Shown here one piece after another: positions 20,390-33,223 of a stretch of DNA of 64,000 bases. The notes beneath the pieces were generated by a model. It had not been told where the DNA came from. It made no database searches and saw nothing but the letters and a program-made list of their open reading frames with translations. Both the position numbers and the translations under genes were made by a program. Origin of the DNA: Neckera pumila (taxonomy: Eukaryota > Streptophyta > Bryopsida > Hypnales > Neckeraceae); NCBI GenBank assembly GCA_963969595.1, contig OZ018415.1:806001-870000 (forward strand). Direction: 5' to 3'. Each line of letters begins with the position of its first letter. Positions within the stretch are counted from its first letter, which is position 1.

Positions 20390-22030
20390 AACCCCCTATT
20401 CAGTGTAGTAGAGAAAAAAAAATTCGACAAATTTGTTACATACTACACTAATTTGTCCTATTAGTGCCCGTGTGCACTAATTTATTTAAATTACAGTATT
20501 CTATACTAATGTAGGTTGAAGATTATTCTTTTATATCATACATATCCAAATTGAAATTTGTAGTGACATTAAGAACAAACTTCTATGTATTCAAATCAAC
20601 CAAATACTGCACATGATAGAAATTCATTTCTAATCTTTTATATGGAAATGTGCAATCATTGTGAGAGGAAAATTTTTGAATAATAAAAAAAACGTTTTTT
20701 TGACTGTGGACTTAAATTTTTTGGTTGCTTTTAGTTTGACAACTAAGCAAAGCTATTTTTAAGATGTAATTTCTCTCTATTCACATATAGAAATGAAAGC
20801 ACAAAGGTACCCCCCCCCCCCCCCCCCCCCCCATTTATGCCACTATTTCATTGCTAATTATTTGTGCCATTATGTACCATTAGCAAGCATTTCAAATTTA
20901 TTAATGTACAATGCTAGTATATATATAATGCCTCCATTGTGGCACAAAGAGTCACATGACATAATTAGGGTGCCTTATACAGAATTTTTTCATATATTTT
21001 GGACTATGTGAAAGTGATATTTGTTGGAGTGATGTAGTAGTTTACATCTATGTAAATGGATGAAATGTGCAAAATATAGATGAAATTTAATTATTTATCC
21101 AAAATAATGTACATACATTCTAAAAAGAGAGATATTATCTTCAAAATATGTAGCAATTTAGTGATTTTATCTACTAAAAATGGAAGAATTTATTGCTAAA
21201 CATTCCCTCCCAAAAATTTGTATTGTTTTTGAGCGAAACATTGTAGAAAAAAAAGCATGGGTGCTTGACTTTATCAAACTTGGTAAAGGCATTCCGACTT
21301 TAGAAAATATAAAAATTCACTTCCAATTTCCTATATAGTATAGATGTTCACCCTAATCTTAAAGGGATTTCATACTATGTCCTAAATCTCAATATTCTAA
21401 ATTCCTATTTAAGGTCAAATTCCACCTTCTTGAGATTGTAGAAGGTGACTTAAAAATATCAAATGTGGGACTTTGGACTTCATAGTGCAAAGGCCACAAT
21501 CCCAACTCTAAGTTCAAAGTTTGTCTCTTGTAAATTCTTTTACAACAATTTCTAAACCTCCAAAATGGATCAAAAAGTTAAAACCTCATTTTTTTGAGCT
21601 CTTTTTTAGCATCAAATCTAATTTGGACAGATTCGGACAAAATTTCAACCAATAAGGATGATTTCTATGGTATTCTTTTTCTTGATTTTTATTATATTCA
21701 AGAAAAGAATTGTGACTTGAATGCCAAATTGGTTTTTTACTTTTGCTAAATACAATTTGGCCTTCAAGCCTCACTTTCTTGACGCCAAAACTCTTCAAAA
21801 GTGTTTGCCATATAGACGTTTTGGAGAGATGCATGACTTGGAAAGTTGTATAAAGTTCCAATTTTCAGCTCTCTACCAATCAGATTTTGAGAATTCAATG
21901 GAACTTGGGACATACTCCACAGTGTGAAGTGGTCCTTGTCGGCGACACTAATTTGTGTAGGTGACACGCCCGAATAAGTTGGGACATATCAATGATACTC
22001 TTATCATAGGAACATTTGATTCTGAATTTC
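20390..22030. other. intergenic DNA with a poly-C run
   Basis: A 23-base poly-C tract occupies 20810-20832. Otherwise the DNA is AT-rich with no recognised gene. The last few hundred bases lead into the KIN17 promoter. Confidence 0.45.
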
Positions 22031-22034
22031 TAAT

Positions 22035-22049
22035 TAGGGTTTAGGGTTT
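22035..22049 (+). promoter_or_regulatory. double telo-box upstream of KIN17
   Basis: TAGGGTTTAGGGTTT is two plant telomere-type repeats (AAACCCTA on the other strand). In plant promoters such telo-boxes are found near the transcription start of growth- and translation-related genes. Here they lie 270-285 bp before the KIN17 start codon. Confidence 0.6.
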
Positions 22050-22058
22050 ATCTTCGAC

Positions 22059-22289
22059 ATGCGAAAGCAGCGAAACCGCTTGGGTGGAGTGGTGAAGAAG
22101 AATGGCAGGTCATTGAAGAAGGACGACGAAGAAGCTCGCGGCTTGTTTTCGGAGTTTGGCCGTCGTCGCCGCGAGTGTTTTTCATTTGAAGTTTTTAACC
22201 AACTTTCTCCACCACTGCTCGCACAATTCAGTTCTTTGAAGTTTTGCGAGGGAGCACCATCGTTAGGTTTGGAGAGTGTGGGTCTGTAG
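22059..22289 (+). CDS. possible upstream ORF of KIN17 (76 codons)
   Basis: An ATG just after the telo-boxes opens a 76-codon frame that stops 28 bp before the KIN17 start codon and is in a different frame. It is basic at the N-terminus (MRKQRNRLGGVVKKNGRSLKK, 21 residues in the window sequence, of which the first 20 suffice) and matches no family I know. If the transcript begins before 22059 it would be a long uORF that could dampen KIN17 translation. It may equally be chance in a GC-richer leader. Confidence 0.3.
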   Translation: MRKQRNRLGGVVKKNGRSLKKDDEEARGLFSEFGRRRRECFSFEVFNQLSPPLLAQFSSLKFCEGAPSLGLESVGL

Positions 22290-22317
22290 AGAAGTTAGGG
22301 TTGCTGCTGCAGCAAGC

Positions 22318-24255
22318 ATGGGGAAGAACGAGTTTCTAACGCCGAAGGCTATCGCCAACCGGATCAAGGCGAAGGGTTTGCAGAAGCTGAAGTGGTACTG
22401 CCAGATGTGCCAGAAGCAGTGCCGGGATGAGAACGGCTTTAAGTGTCACTGTATGTCGGAAGGCCACCAGCGCCAGATGCAAGTGCTCGGGGACAATCCG
22501 GAGCGGTTCATCGACGGGTTCTCGGAGGAGTTCGAGGAGATGTTTATGGAGCATTTGAAGCGGTCGCACCGGACCACCCGTGTCGCTGCTACGGTGGTTT
22601 GGAATGAGTATATCGCCAACCGGCATCATATCCACATGAACTCCACCAAGTGGGCTACGCTTACAGGTAAACTATGCATCTTGATTTTATGAATTTTCTA
22701 CTATTCGTTTCTTAGCGAGGGGTGGGTTGCGGTTTGTTCAACGGGAAGGGCGGGTATGAAAGCCTTGGTGGACTCTTTTGAAACCCTAATCAGCAAGCTT
22801 CAATCGGTCACTGCGATCTTAGTACTGAGAATCAAACGTAGGCATATTACTTGGTAGAAGTGAATTATTCATAGCTTTGCAACAAGCTATGACTTGCATA
22901 ATTTGACCAAGAAATGAGCAAGAAATCTTTAAAAAAATGCATGATTTGTTGTCATGTTTGCTTGTGCACGTTCGATTACTTTGAGTTAGGAGCTCATTAG
23001 AAGTTCTTTCGGTAGCTTTCCAACTGGATATCACGCAATACTTTTGGTTAAGAATTCACAGCAAAATCTCATCCAGAATATTTGTTTGAGAATTGGCAAC
23101 ACAAATCTCAGTCAAAAAAATTTGAGTGCTACCATTGATTACGTTGACTCTGGTTACTGGGGACTTTTATACCCGCCGGTCCGGTTCTTGTTATTTGTAC
23201 ATGATAGGTTGTCATTTTAACTCTTGTGTTTTGTTCGTTGTGTAGAATTTGTGAAGTATTTGGGGCGAACGGGAAAGTGCAAGGTCGATGAAACTCCGAA
23301 GGGGTGGTTTATAACGTTCGTTGATAGAGAGCCGGAGACCCTCTTAAGGGAGGGTTTAAAAAATAAGAGAGATAGGGCAGAGCTTGCGGATGAGGAGCGC
23401 CATGACAAAGCACTCGCTGAGCAGATTGAGAGAGCAGGAAGGAATTCCAATTCCGAGCGGGAGCAGCCTGAGCCAGAAAAAACAGAGATGCGGAAGCAGG
23501 AAGGAGAGAAAGTAGGGTTCTCACTTGGTTCATCTGGAAAACAACCTCGGGGAGAAGGTTTGCCACCCCTACCCAATGGCCGAATTAATGAACGAACTGC
23601 AAAATCCTCCGTCTTTACAGAAGGTATGTACTTATGTTGCTGCTTTTACAATATAAATAAATTCAATCTGTAATTTTTTTTTGTCCTTTCATAAACTTAT
23701 CATACAGCTCTTCTATTTTAGGTCATAACCTTGCCTCAGGTTTTCTGTGAACTAACCACGCGTTTCCGGCATGCAGACAGGGAAGACGATGCAACCAATC
23801 CAAATAAGAAGGCGAAGACAGTCTCGAATGGAAAGGAGGGAAGTGCCAACGTCCTTGCGCAAATCATGCGAGAGTCGGAGCAAGGGAAGGAGAAAGTGAA
23901 CAGAAAGGATTATTGGCTTTGCGAGGGCTTGGTAGTGAAAGTGATGAGTCGGAATTTGGCAGATTACTACAAGCAGAAAGGAGTGGTGCAAAGGGTCATC
24001 AGCAAGTACGTTGGTGAGATTGAGATGTTGGACAGCAAGCACGTGCTCAAAGTAGATCAAGAGGAACTAGAAACGGTGATTCCGCAAATAGGAGGGGTGG
24101 TCCGAATTGTGAACGGAGCGTACAGGGGCTCTAATGCTCGGTTACTGTCCATTGACACCTCGAAATTCGCGGCTAAGGTGAGGATAGAGAATGGTGCCTT
24201 TGATGGTAGAACCATCACTGCCGAATATGAGGATGTCTGTAAAATTAGTTCATAA
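22318..24255 (+). CDS. KIN17: KIN17 nucleic-acid binding zinc-finger protein, three exons
   Basis: KIN17 is a conserved eukaryotic nuclear protein that binds DNA and RNA and is linked to DNA repair, replication and RNA processing. Exons are 22318-22666, 23246-23623 and 23777-24255, all with GT-AG borders. Together they give 401 codons, within the family's usual 390-415. Residues 28-50 form the CX2CX12HX5H zinc finger (CQMC ... H ... H). The conserved KN domain follows to about residue 165, with NRHHIHMNSTKWATLTEFVK crossing the first junction and GWFITFVDREPE after it. A charged linker precedes the C-terminal SH3-like region, which contains DYWLCEGLVVKV and a KOW motif at about 348-369 (GGVVRIVNGAYRG). 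An in-frame GTG upstream is not used: the ATG precedes the conserved GKNEFLTPKAIANRIKAKGL. The third exon acceptor is GCAG at 23776, the only nearby one that keeps frame. Confidence 0.95.
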
Positions 24256-24505
24256 CATCCCTACGACTCTTGTACATTATTACCTCTTAACTTATTAGTT
24301 AGCATGGGCTGCGTAATTGCTCTTGGTTTGAAGATGCAGCTCTGTCACGTCATAACTATGTGTATTGCTTCAATTCTTTATTGAAGTGTGCAATTCCGCG
24401 AATACTGCATTTTTTGTGTTTGCACATTCACACTTTTTTCACTCTTTCTTGAGTCATAGCTTTTTATTTAGAATGAAAATATCCCGAAGTTTGACTTGGT
24501 TTTGC
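24256..24505. other. 3' flank of KIN17
   Basis: Probably 3' UTR and flanking DNA. No other feature is seen. Confidence 0.35.
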
Positions 24506-25151
24506 TTAACCCCTAAATGCCCAAGGCCTGTTTCGGGCTTCCTGGAATTTGCTTTAAATTGAACAAAATGCCAACATTTTGATAAGTTGTATCAATTTTT
24601 TTTTAATTGTAACCATACAAATTCAAACTAGACATGCTAGAGATCTCATAGGAAAAGAAAACCCAACAATATCACTTATGGAGTGAAAGATTATAATGTT
24701 TGACCATGAGGGTGCTAAAATTGCAAAAATCTTTCAATCCTCTTTACACATATCATATCTAAAAAGTTGGTGACCCCAAAAAATATGAGGTTAAAGAGCC
24801 TAACTTATATAATTCCAACCAATTTACGGCTTCTTAAAATCTACTCTACAATTTTTTTAAATGAATTTTGAATGTGATTTTTTCTCCAAGATCTAGTGTA
24901 TTTGAGGCTCATTTTCAAGAGCTCTCAACACTACGAGAAGTCAAGATTGCACTGGATATCCTTGCACAAAATCTTGCATAGAAAAATCACTATCATTTAT
25001 TTTCAAGATTGGATTGTTGGTGCTAAAATTAGACTTCAAGAAGAACTTTCTAAAAATATAAACTACTAAAAATAGCAACTTGGTTAGGTTTTATTTAAAT
25101 TCAAAGTTTTGCAAACACCAGATTTGGGTGCCTCGGGCATTTAGGGGTTAA
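24506..25151. mobile_element. 646-bp TTAA-flanked element, variant family
   Basis: The ends are TTAACCCCTAAATGCCC and GGGCATTTAGGGGTTAA, a perfect 17-bp inverted pair. It is shorter than families A and B and its interior does not align with them clearly, so I treat it as a separate subfamily using the same ends. It is non-coding. Confidence 0.78.
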
Positions 25152-27783
25152 TGCAATAGTATCGCATATTCACATTTCGTTTAGTGTTACCGCAATTCTT
25201 ATTCGTAGATGGGACCTGATGTTGCTTGATTATTTTTATTTTAGTTTTTACAGTGGTCTGTAAGAATCGTATTAAAAGAGCTTATAATTGCTACTTGAGT
25301 GATTTAATCTTTGCCCTCAATCAGTAAATGATACTTAAAAAGAATTCAGTGACCTTGATCATGTTTGTCTCATTAACGCCTGATTGTCTCCGCCACTGGG
25401 TTTTATTCGGAACAGTAAGTGGCAAATTTTTATGCCCTCATTGTACTGGCTCAAATTTGGAGGGACCTTGTTAGACAGGCCCAAACCTGTCAAAACAAAG
25501 TGATTTAATGCTAAAAAAGAAAACGCTAGTCTCCGCATCCAAAAAAACGATGGGTTGGGCAATCTTGATTGTAACTTTCAAAAGATCCATTTTTGGAATT
25601 TGAATTATAGTAAGAAAATGAAAAGTTTTCTTTCTAATGGATTTCAAAAATTAAAAAATTAAAAAATTCAATGAATAATTACAATTGAAAGCTCAATATG
25701 TTTGAACCCAAGTTCCACAATATTGAGTGTCTTTTGTCCATATTTTCTTATTTAAAACGATTTATTTATGAATTTAAACTATAGAATACTATTTTACATT
25801 ATAATTGTCATTCTTCTTCAAAATCCCATACATTTTAATTCATATTCTACTTGATATAATCTTATTTGCGCTTTCTACTTCCAAAAATCAAAATATTTTG
25901 ATTCTTCCACCCAAAATATTGAAAAAATCAACATCTGTTGGGAAAGTGTTTATTCACACTTAAAAATTATCAAAATTTTATCAATCAATTATTTAAAGAC
26001 AAAATTTCAGTTGATGGTGGTATTTTGACTTGAAGCATTGCCAAAGGTGTTTTGGATATAAATATGAAAACAATTGCAACTGAACTTGCCAACCATGTCT
26101 TATTCCATGTCTTATTTCATATCTGACACTAATATGGACATATGGATATGGATATACAAATACAGATACATCCATATGTGGTTAGCAAAAAAAACATTAT
26201 TCTATATCTTTTGAAACTTTGAATCTCTCTCTTTCTCTCTATATTTATGATTCACCCAAAATTTTGACAAAAAAGTCCTTCATATGTTGTAGATTACATT
26301 ATGCATATTTTCATAATATGCAAGGCAAATGCACAATAGGGTGTACCACTTCTTGGACAAACATCCACCAAAACTAGTGTACTTTGTACACATTGTGTAA
26401 TTTGTTAAAACATTAGTTTCAGTTGAATTTTAAAATATATAACTTTAGTACAATAAAAATTGAAATGATCCATGTGCATATATCCACTATATATTAACCA
26501 TAAAATCAAATCTCAATTTGTCAAAATCGATTTATTTAAAAGAATTAAATTTCAAACCCCCCCATTAGAATATGATTGTGACCAATTTCTATTCAAAGGC
26601 TTTGGTAGTAAGAAATTTCCAAATTTAATTCAAATTTGAAATCCATTAGCAAGGTATTTGGACAAAAAGATATAAGGACAAAAGAAGACAATACTCCTTA
26701 GACGATTTTAGAAATTGAGATTTATCATTTTAACTTAGGATAACTTATCATCTATTCCGCTGTAGGTCCCTATTGGTCAAATTTGTTGTTTGAGTGGTGC
26801 CACTAGTTGATAAAGCATCCATCCTTTGGGATCAACCTTGGTAGATAGGCATCCATCTTTAGTGGAAAATTTAGAAGACATGCATCCATTCTTTGGGGTC
26901 AATTTTTGCAGATGGACAACCATTCTTCCTCTTTGATGTCCAACTCATATGCCATTGCGCCAAGGTGTTTGTTTGAGACTTCATTGCTCCTAAGGTACAC
27001 ACTTAGCTATGTGCTTGGGCGAATGATGAACCGTTTGTCCTTTGGCAGACGCTTTGGTGTTTGCTTTGAATGCCATTGGTCCAAGTGTCTATTAAACTTT
27101 GCCATTGGATGGATGTACAATTGGACATCCAATGTGAATTTTTTTAACCAATTTTTTTACAGTTACTCCCATAGACGATCTGGATGGTCATCCATTGGAC
27201 AAGATTTTTCTCTAGATGACATTGATTGACCTTCCTAGATTTATTAACATTCTCACCTTCAAAATTTTGCTTTCAAGCACATTCATAAAAAATCTATGAA
27301 TTTAAAAAAAAATAGATAAAGTGATAAGCAATTTATTTTAATGTAAATGTACATAAATATATATGAAAAAATCTAAAAAATATCAGAAAATATTTGAGGA
27401 TTTTTACTATCACATTCTTGCATATACAAAAAGATTATAGCATAAAATTCCAACAACCTTCTTTTTATGAAATTTGTGGTATATTTTTGTTCTAGGATAT
27501 GTAATGGCTTTAGAGAATCTTACTAATGAATTTGTGTGAACATAATTAAAATTTTGTGAATTTTTGGATGATACTAACATACTATTCACATTCCAAAGCC
27601 ACCTAAAAATAACTCTAAAATAAGGAGTCACTTTTTTGTACTTATCTATGTGTTTTTTGAAATCTCAAAATAATTTGCTCATTTAGTACACTTTGATACA
27701 AAAAAGTAGCCCCTATCATGCATTTGGGTTGCACCCATTACTATCTACATCATTTTGTATCAAATGATGTTTCTTAATTTATA
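25152..27783. other. intergenic DNA, nothing gene-like recognised
   Basis: AT-rich. At 26813-26895, three spaced copies of GCATCCAT(C/T) followed by TTTGG or a variant form a weak local repeat. Only chance ORFs are present. Confidence 0.4.
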
Positions 27784-27986
27784 CTCCTTTTATCCCAACA
27801 TAGTCTTCTAGTTGTACAAAATGTTTGGAATTTTTTGCTAACAATAGTGTCATTTCAACCTATTTCAAGCTATACATGAGTAAAGTTTGGTGCACTCCTA
27901 TTGACCTAAATGACCTTTTCAAAGTGTAATATTAAGCTTATTGCAAATTAAAGGGAGCCGGAAGATCATTTTAGAACGGAAGGAGT
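27784..27986. mobile_element. Stowaway-like MITE, about 200 bp
   Basis: The left end CTCCTTTTATCCCAACATAG and right end TTTTAGAACGGAAGGAGT are diverged inverted copies of the plant Stowaway terminus, and both are followed inward by GTCTTCT / AGAAGAT-like bases. The left flank carries TA; the right TA has mutated to TG. Confidence 0.6.
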
Positions 27987-28129
27987 GAATGACTAGCTTT
28001 GTTATTTTCTTACATTATAGATGTACTGGAGACTAGAAAGAGTCAAGATTGGATTTAACTTAGTGAATTAAAAACCTATGGTAATACTATGTTGTGCAAT
28101 AACAAGAAATATTTGAAACAAACTAAAGA

Positions 28130-29933
28130 TTAACCCCTAAAATTCTGTGACTATGTAATCACCAAAAATGCTCCAAAACTGCCATTTCTAATACAACTAT
28201 CAAATTTTTGGAACAAAACAATTTTTGACATGTAATCATAGGATCTTGTAGTATGATGTATTAACAACATGTGGTAAAAATTTCAGAAAATTCAACCATG
28301 AAGATCAAAAGATATAAGCATTCAAATTTTCCAAAACCTTTTTTTCAATCCAGCAAAAATCCGGGCAGCTGCACTTCACAAGCTCATTTTTCAATGAAAA
28401 AATGTCCAAAATGGTGGCGCTTCTTTGAATTCAATTTCTTAACCCCTAAGAGCCCAAGGCCTTTTCTACCTCAAAAAACATCCAAAACTGCCATTTCTAG
28501 AGCATTCATCAAAAAAGTTTGAAAATTGATTTTTTGGAAATGTAACCGTAGGATCTTGTAGTTAAATTGTGTGAGAATGTGTGGTAAAAATTTCGTGAAG
28601 TTTGACCGTATAGATTGGGAGATATTTGCATTCAAAGTCTGATTTTTTTTTTTTTCCACTGTGCCCGAAAATTTCAGATGCCTTTGACCTCCATTTGCTG
28701 AATTTTTTTTGTACTACAGACCTCCAATTTAAAAATATTTCTTATGGGAAAACATGTCAGGCATGTGCATGCTAATTTTAAAGTCAATCCAAGACAATCC
28801 CGACATTCAAAAAAGTTAAAATTTGCCACTATGTCCCAAGAAATGACAATACACTACGCTAGTTTCAAATTATTTTTCCCATCACACATTTTTTGATCTA
28901 GAAAATCTGAATGGCGGATTGAAAGATGCACTTGTACTTTAGAAATAGAAGAAAAAAAATTGGAAAAATATCAAAATCTCTAACATCTACAAGCTCCTAA
29001 AGCCTAATGTAACCTCCCACTAGGCACAACAATAGCCTCTCTTGCCACCTTTTGCCACCTCTCCTCTCTTGCCACCTTTGCTGCCCCTTGGGAATCAAAG
29101 GCAGGGGCAACAGATTCCCGAACTAAAATTTTTCTTCAAATGCTCATAACTTTTGGAGTATAAGTCGGATTTTGGTGAAATTTATATGCACTCAAAGCTA
29201 ATGTGATTTCTTATCTCCCAAAAAAGTTTCAAAAAATCATGTGAAAAATTGAGGTCACATGAGCTTGCCCGGAGTACTAAGTGTCCCCCTAGGGACCTTC
29301 GGGCTTTTAGGGGTTAAATAAGTTGGCCATATGCTTGAAATTTTTTGCATTATTTGGAATTGTGCAACATATAGGAAAAAAATAGTAAGTAGAAAGAAGT
29401 AGACAATGATTCAGAAGACTAAATTGTTAAGAATTTATTTATGAATTAAAAAAGTGCCAATCCCAACGGTTGAAATGTTGTAATAATCAATCTACATCCT
29501 AGAATTTTATTTTTTTCCAAAAATATTGAAAATGGAGTCAAATAAACGATTACAGAGTTTTTTTATAGTAGAGAAAATATAACTACCCGCAAATCAAAAA
29601 CCCTCATAACTTTTGATTCAATGATTGGAATGGGATGATTCAAACCTTTCCACATATATATAATTGTAGAAAACCAATTTCAAATTTTTATTTCTGAAAA
29701 AATTGTTTTTTTCAAATTTTCCCAAACTGCCCGCCCCATGAAAAAAGTAACATATTAGGCCATAACTTTTGACTTGTGTTTCCAAATGTCATGAAATTTA
29801 ATGCATATGAAAGATATTCCTTGTCACCACGTCCTATTAAAATTTCAGCCCAAAATATTTAAACCTCTAGTCACAAGTACCTGCCCAAAATTTCTATAAT
29901 GCCAAAATTGCATGCTGGTCCTTTAGGGGTTAA
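28130..29933 (-). mobile_element. TTAA-flanked element, family A, split by a second element
   Basis: Segments 28130-28443 and 29318-29933 together form a family-A element in inverse orientation to 18676-19589. The left end is TTAACCCCTAAAATTCTG and the right end GGTCCTTTAGGGGTTAA. The interruption between them is the family-B copy at 28440-29317. Aligned by eye to the inverted 18676 copy, the two halves join without gain or loss across one TTAA, which fixes the insertion target. Confidence 0.8.
28440..29317 (-). mobile_element. 878-bp TTAA-flanked element, family B, nested
   Basis: The ends are TTAACCCCTAAGAGCCC and GGGCTTTTAGGGGTTAA. It is inverted relative to the 10438 and 32321 copies: the left end shares CCAAAACTGCCATTTCT with the reverse complement of the 32321 copy. 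It lies inside the family-A element and is therefore younger than it. It is non-coding. Confidence 0.8.
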
Positions 29934-30263
29934 TTAGCACTTCTACAAAGTTCAATTAGTAAATGTCTTTCTTCAAGTATAATATACCAACTTCAAATTG
30001 CCACAAAAAATAGCACTGCCTAATATATATAGTTACTCTTAAGAAATTGCCCCTTAAGTAAGTTTTTGCAACAATTGGGTTATAACAAGGAGTACACTTG
30101 AACTTCTATACTTGTTATTTCAATGAATGTTAAAATCTCATATACGTTATAGAATTGCACCCCCTTCTAGATCTCGCAAGAGCAATGTTAGACGTTATAT
30201 GTTAGTAATTCTTCATATACCTTACTAATCGCTATGCATTAAGATAGCCCAAAAATTGATAAG

Positions 30264-30318
<55 letters not shown>

Positions 30319-32320
30319 TATAGTTTGTTACATATGATAATGTTGTATGTGTTAGAAATCTTCTATCCCCAATTTGTAATATATGTAGATGTACAATTGC
30401 ATGGCTTTTTGGTTGATTTTAAGTAGTTTAAAAAAAAATATGGATTTATTAGAACATGGCCTTTTGGGGGATTTTAAAAAATATCAAATTTAAATACCAT
30501 AAATCATTCAAGAAATACCCATAAGCATTGGAGAAAATTTCAGGTCACAGGAGGGCTGCTTCACAATCCTTCAAAGTCCCCTGAATTTTTTTGGGGTTGA
30601 AAATTTATTTATTTTCCTATTTCCGCGTAGCTGAAATTACAATAATAGTAGCGCAAGAATCTAGTTTTACAAGTGAAAAATTAAAAATAAATAAATATAT
30701 ATATATTTGCATCAAAAAAAAAATTTAAGAAAAAAAAGAAAAGAAGAAAGAAAAGAAAGAAAGAATTCTGATTGTTTCGGCGAGTAGTCAACCAAATTGA
30801 CTGCTCATTGGGGGCCTTTTCAAGATTGATAGGCCAAGCTTGAAATAGCTTGGCATGCCAATTTGGAGCAGCCCTCCGAAAAGCTGATTTTTTCTCTAAT
30901 GGTGGTCATTCCTTTGTAATTTAATAAACTATGTGTGCTGATGGGGTATTTAAAGGAGAGCTATTTATAATTAGCATATTTATAAAACATTCTAGTGTAT
31001 TCAAATAATATTCCACAAATACTTTCATAATGAATAAAAGTTCAAACTTCTATTTTTTATACATTTTTTTATAAATTTTATCCTTAATGAATTAATAACA
31101 CCCTCTCTTTGTATTCACATAGTTTTCTAAGTGAGCGTGAGTGAATTCCTTGGATGAAATAAAACTTTAAAAATAATAGCGAGCAAATTCACTACATATG
31201 AAAACATTTCATTTATTATGTAGTCTGACGCTTTATGCCCTTGTCCATTTCTTAACTAAAGTAACATTAATTTGTGACATTAATTAGTTTTCATTAGTTC
31301 TAAACTCTAAATCTCTATCTAACTTTAGATCCTTTAAAAAAGAACAGGTGACGAAGCTATAAGTGAAAAGATTATAATCCTTAATCCTCAACCTAAATCC
31401 TCAATTTTTTTGCCATAAATTATGATACTTCTCCATTCTATTGACATTCAAAATCTTTATTCAGTTATGATGGCATCCTAGTTGCTTCTTGTATTATGGT
31501 ACTAATTTTATGTTGATAGAAATGGCGTGCAACCTAAAGATTAGGTGTTTGTGATTAAGATCTCTTTTTGACTAGTCTAATGGAAGGTATATAAGTTTGA
31601 TGAATACCAAAAAACCTCAAGCAATACTTTGATTGATACTGAAAGTAACAACAATCATATGTACAACATCTACTAAACATATATAAAATAAAGCCAACAA
31701 TATGTAAATTATCTATATGGAAGCTTATAGCTTTGATGATTGTAGCTACAATAGACAATACAATTTCAAGTGCTTCATCAAGTGCTTCCAAAGGAATCTG
31801 TATTGGTGTATTGGGTTGTTCAACCAAGAGATGTAGTCTTGGAATCTGGCATTTACCATACATGGACAAATTGAAGAACTCTAGTCTTGGCAATGGATGA
31901 TGCATTGCATACAAAGGTGATTATATGAAGGAGTCTTTGAATAAATTACTTTGACGATGGAGCACTTGAGAAAATGAAAAAATGAAAAATGAAAAAATCC
32001 AAAAGATAATCATATATTATGGTCTATGTCTTTTGTGCAAAAGGATCTTCAAAGAATAGTGTGGTGTGTGCACATTATGAACTTTGTACAATACACTACT
32101 TTTGAAAATCAATTTAAAAAATACATAGCATTACCACATTGAAAAGTAAAACAAATTATGTATGATCATTGACTATAAATCAACTATAGAGTCAAGTTTT
32201 GGTTTCTTATATTAAATTTACCTTAATGATTTTGAATTTCAAAACACAATTTTGAATACTAGATTTAAACTTCTAAGCAACAAACCTAATGTTCATAAAC
32301 AACATCACAACACTAAGTGT
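29934..32320. other. intergenic DNA with simple repeats
   Basis: A (TA)n run of about 58 bp occupies 30265-30322. A purine-rich GAAA tract lies at about 30728-30765. GGAGGGCTGCT (about 30551) and AGCAGCCCTCC (about 30873) form an 11-bp inverted pair, and CCAAGCTTGAAATAGCTTGG lies at about 30836. No gene is recognised. Confidence 0.45.
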
Positions 32321-33223
32321 TTAACCCCTAAAGGCCCAAAGTCCCCTTGGCAAACACTTGGGATTTTTGGTACGCTCATGTGATCTGAAATTTTGGCCGG
32401 TTTTTTTGAAATTTTTTTGAAAATAAGAAATCACATAAGATTTTAAAAAATATAATTTTACTTCAATCGGTGCCCAGGATCAAAAGTTATGCTATCCAAA
32501 GTAAAAAAAGCAACTAACAGGTTAGAAAAAAAACTGTAAAAAATTGAATTTAAAAAAAAAAAATCCTTCTCAAAGATCATGTTTTTTTCTACATTTGAAG
32601 CTTTGATTCATTCTATTTGGACTCAAAATGAGAAAATTATAGACAATCTTAATTTTTTGACAATCTAAGCATCTTCTTCAAAAAAGAACTTATAGAATTC
32701 ATTTTTGAATGCAATTTTCAAATTTTTTCAAATTTTTTTTTAAGAAAAGTTTAAGTTTGTATGCAAGGGGATTATGGTGTTTTATTTCTACCTAAGAGCT
32801 ATTTAGTGTTCATTCAATTTTGGACCTACTTGTACTCAACATTTTTTTTATATATGAAAATCAAGTTTTGACATTTTGAAATTATTTTTTTCCCAACTCT
32901 CAACTCAAATGTTCAACATAAATTTTTTTAACCCAATGGTGTGTAGTGCAAAAAAAATCTACAAATGGCCGTCAAAGTCATCTGAAATTGCAGGCAACAA
33001 TTCAAAAATACTTCTTTTTCTAACGTCAAATGCTAATATCTTCCAATTCGTATGGTCAAACTTTGTGAAATTCTTACAACATAATCTAAGACAAGTGAAG
33101 TACAAGATCCTATGCTTAGATTCTAAAAAAGAAGTTTTCTTTTGTTTAGGGAGTGATTGGAGCAGAAATGGCAGTTTTCAATGGTTTTGGAGCCAAAAAA
33201 TCCCTTGGGCCTTTAGGGGTTAA
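32321..33223 (+). mobile_element. 903-bp TTAA-flanked element, family B
   Basis: The ends are TTAACCCCTAAAGGCCCAA and TTGGGCCTTTAGGGGTTAA, a perfect 19-bp inverted pair. The interior follows the 10438 copy (GTGCCCAGGATCAAAAGTTATG, in shortened form; then TGAAGCTTTGATTCATTC; then AATCTAAGCATCTTCTTC). It has the longest perfect ends of the set. It is non-coding. Confidence 0.82.

Noticed and set aside
22276..22317. N-terminal extension of KIN17 from an in-frame GTG
   Set aside because: GTG is not a normal plant start, and the conserved family N-terminus begins at the ATG at 22318.
31555..31914. 119-codon minus-strand frame
   Set aside because: No recognisable family, AT-rich and isolated; most likely chance.
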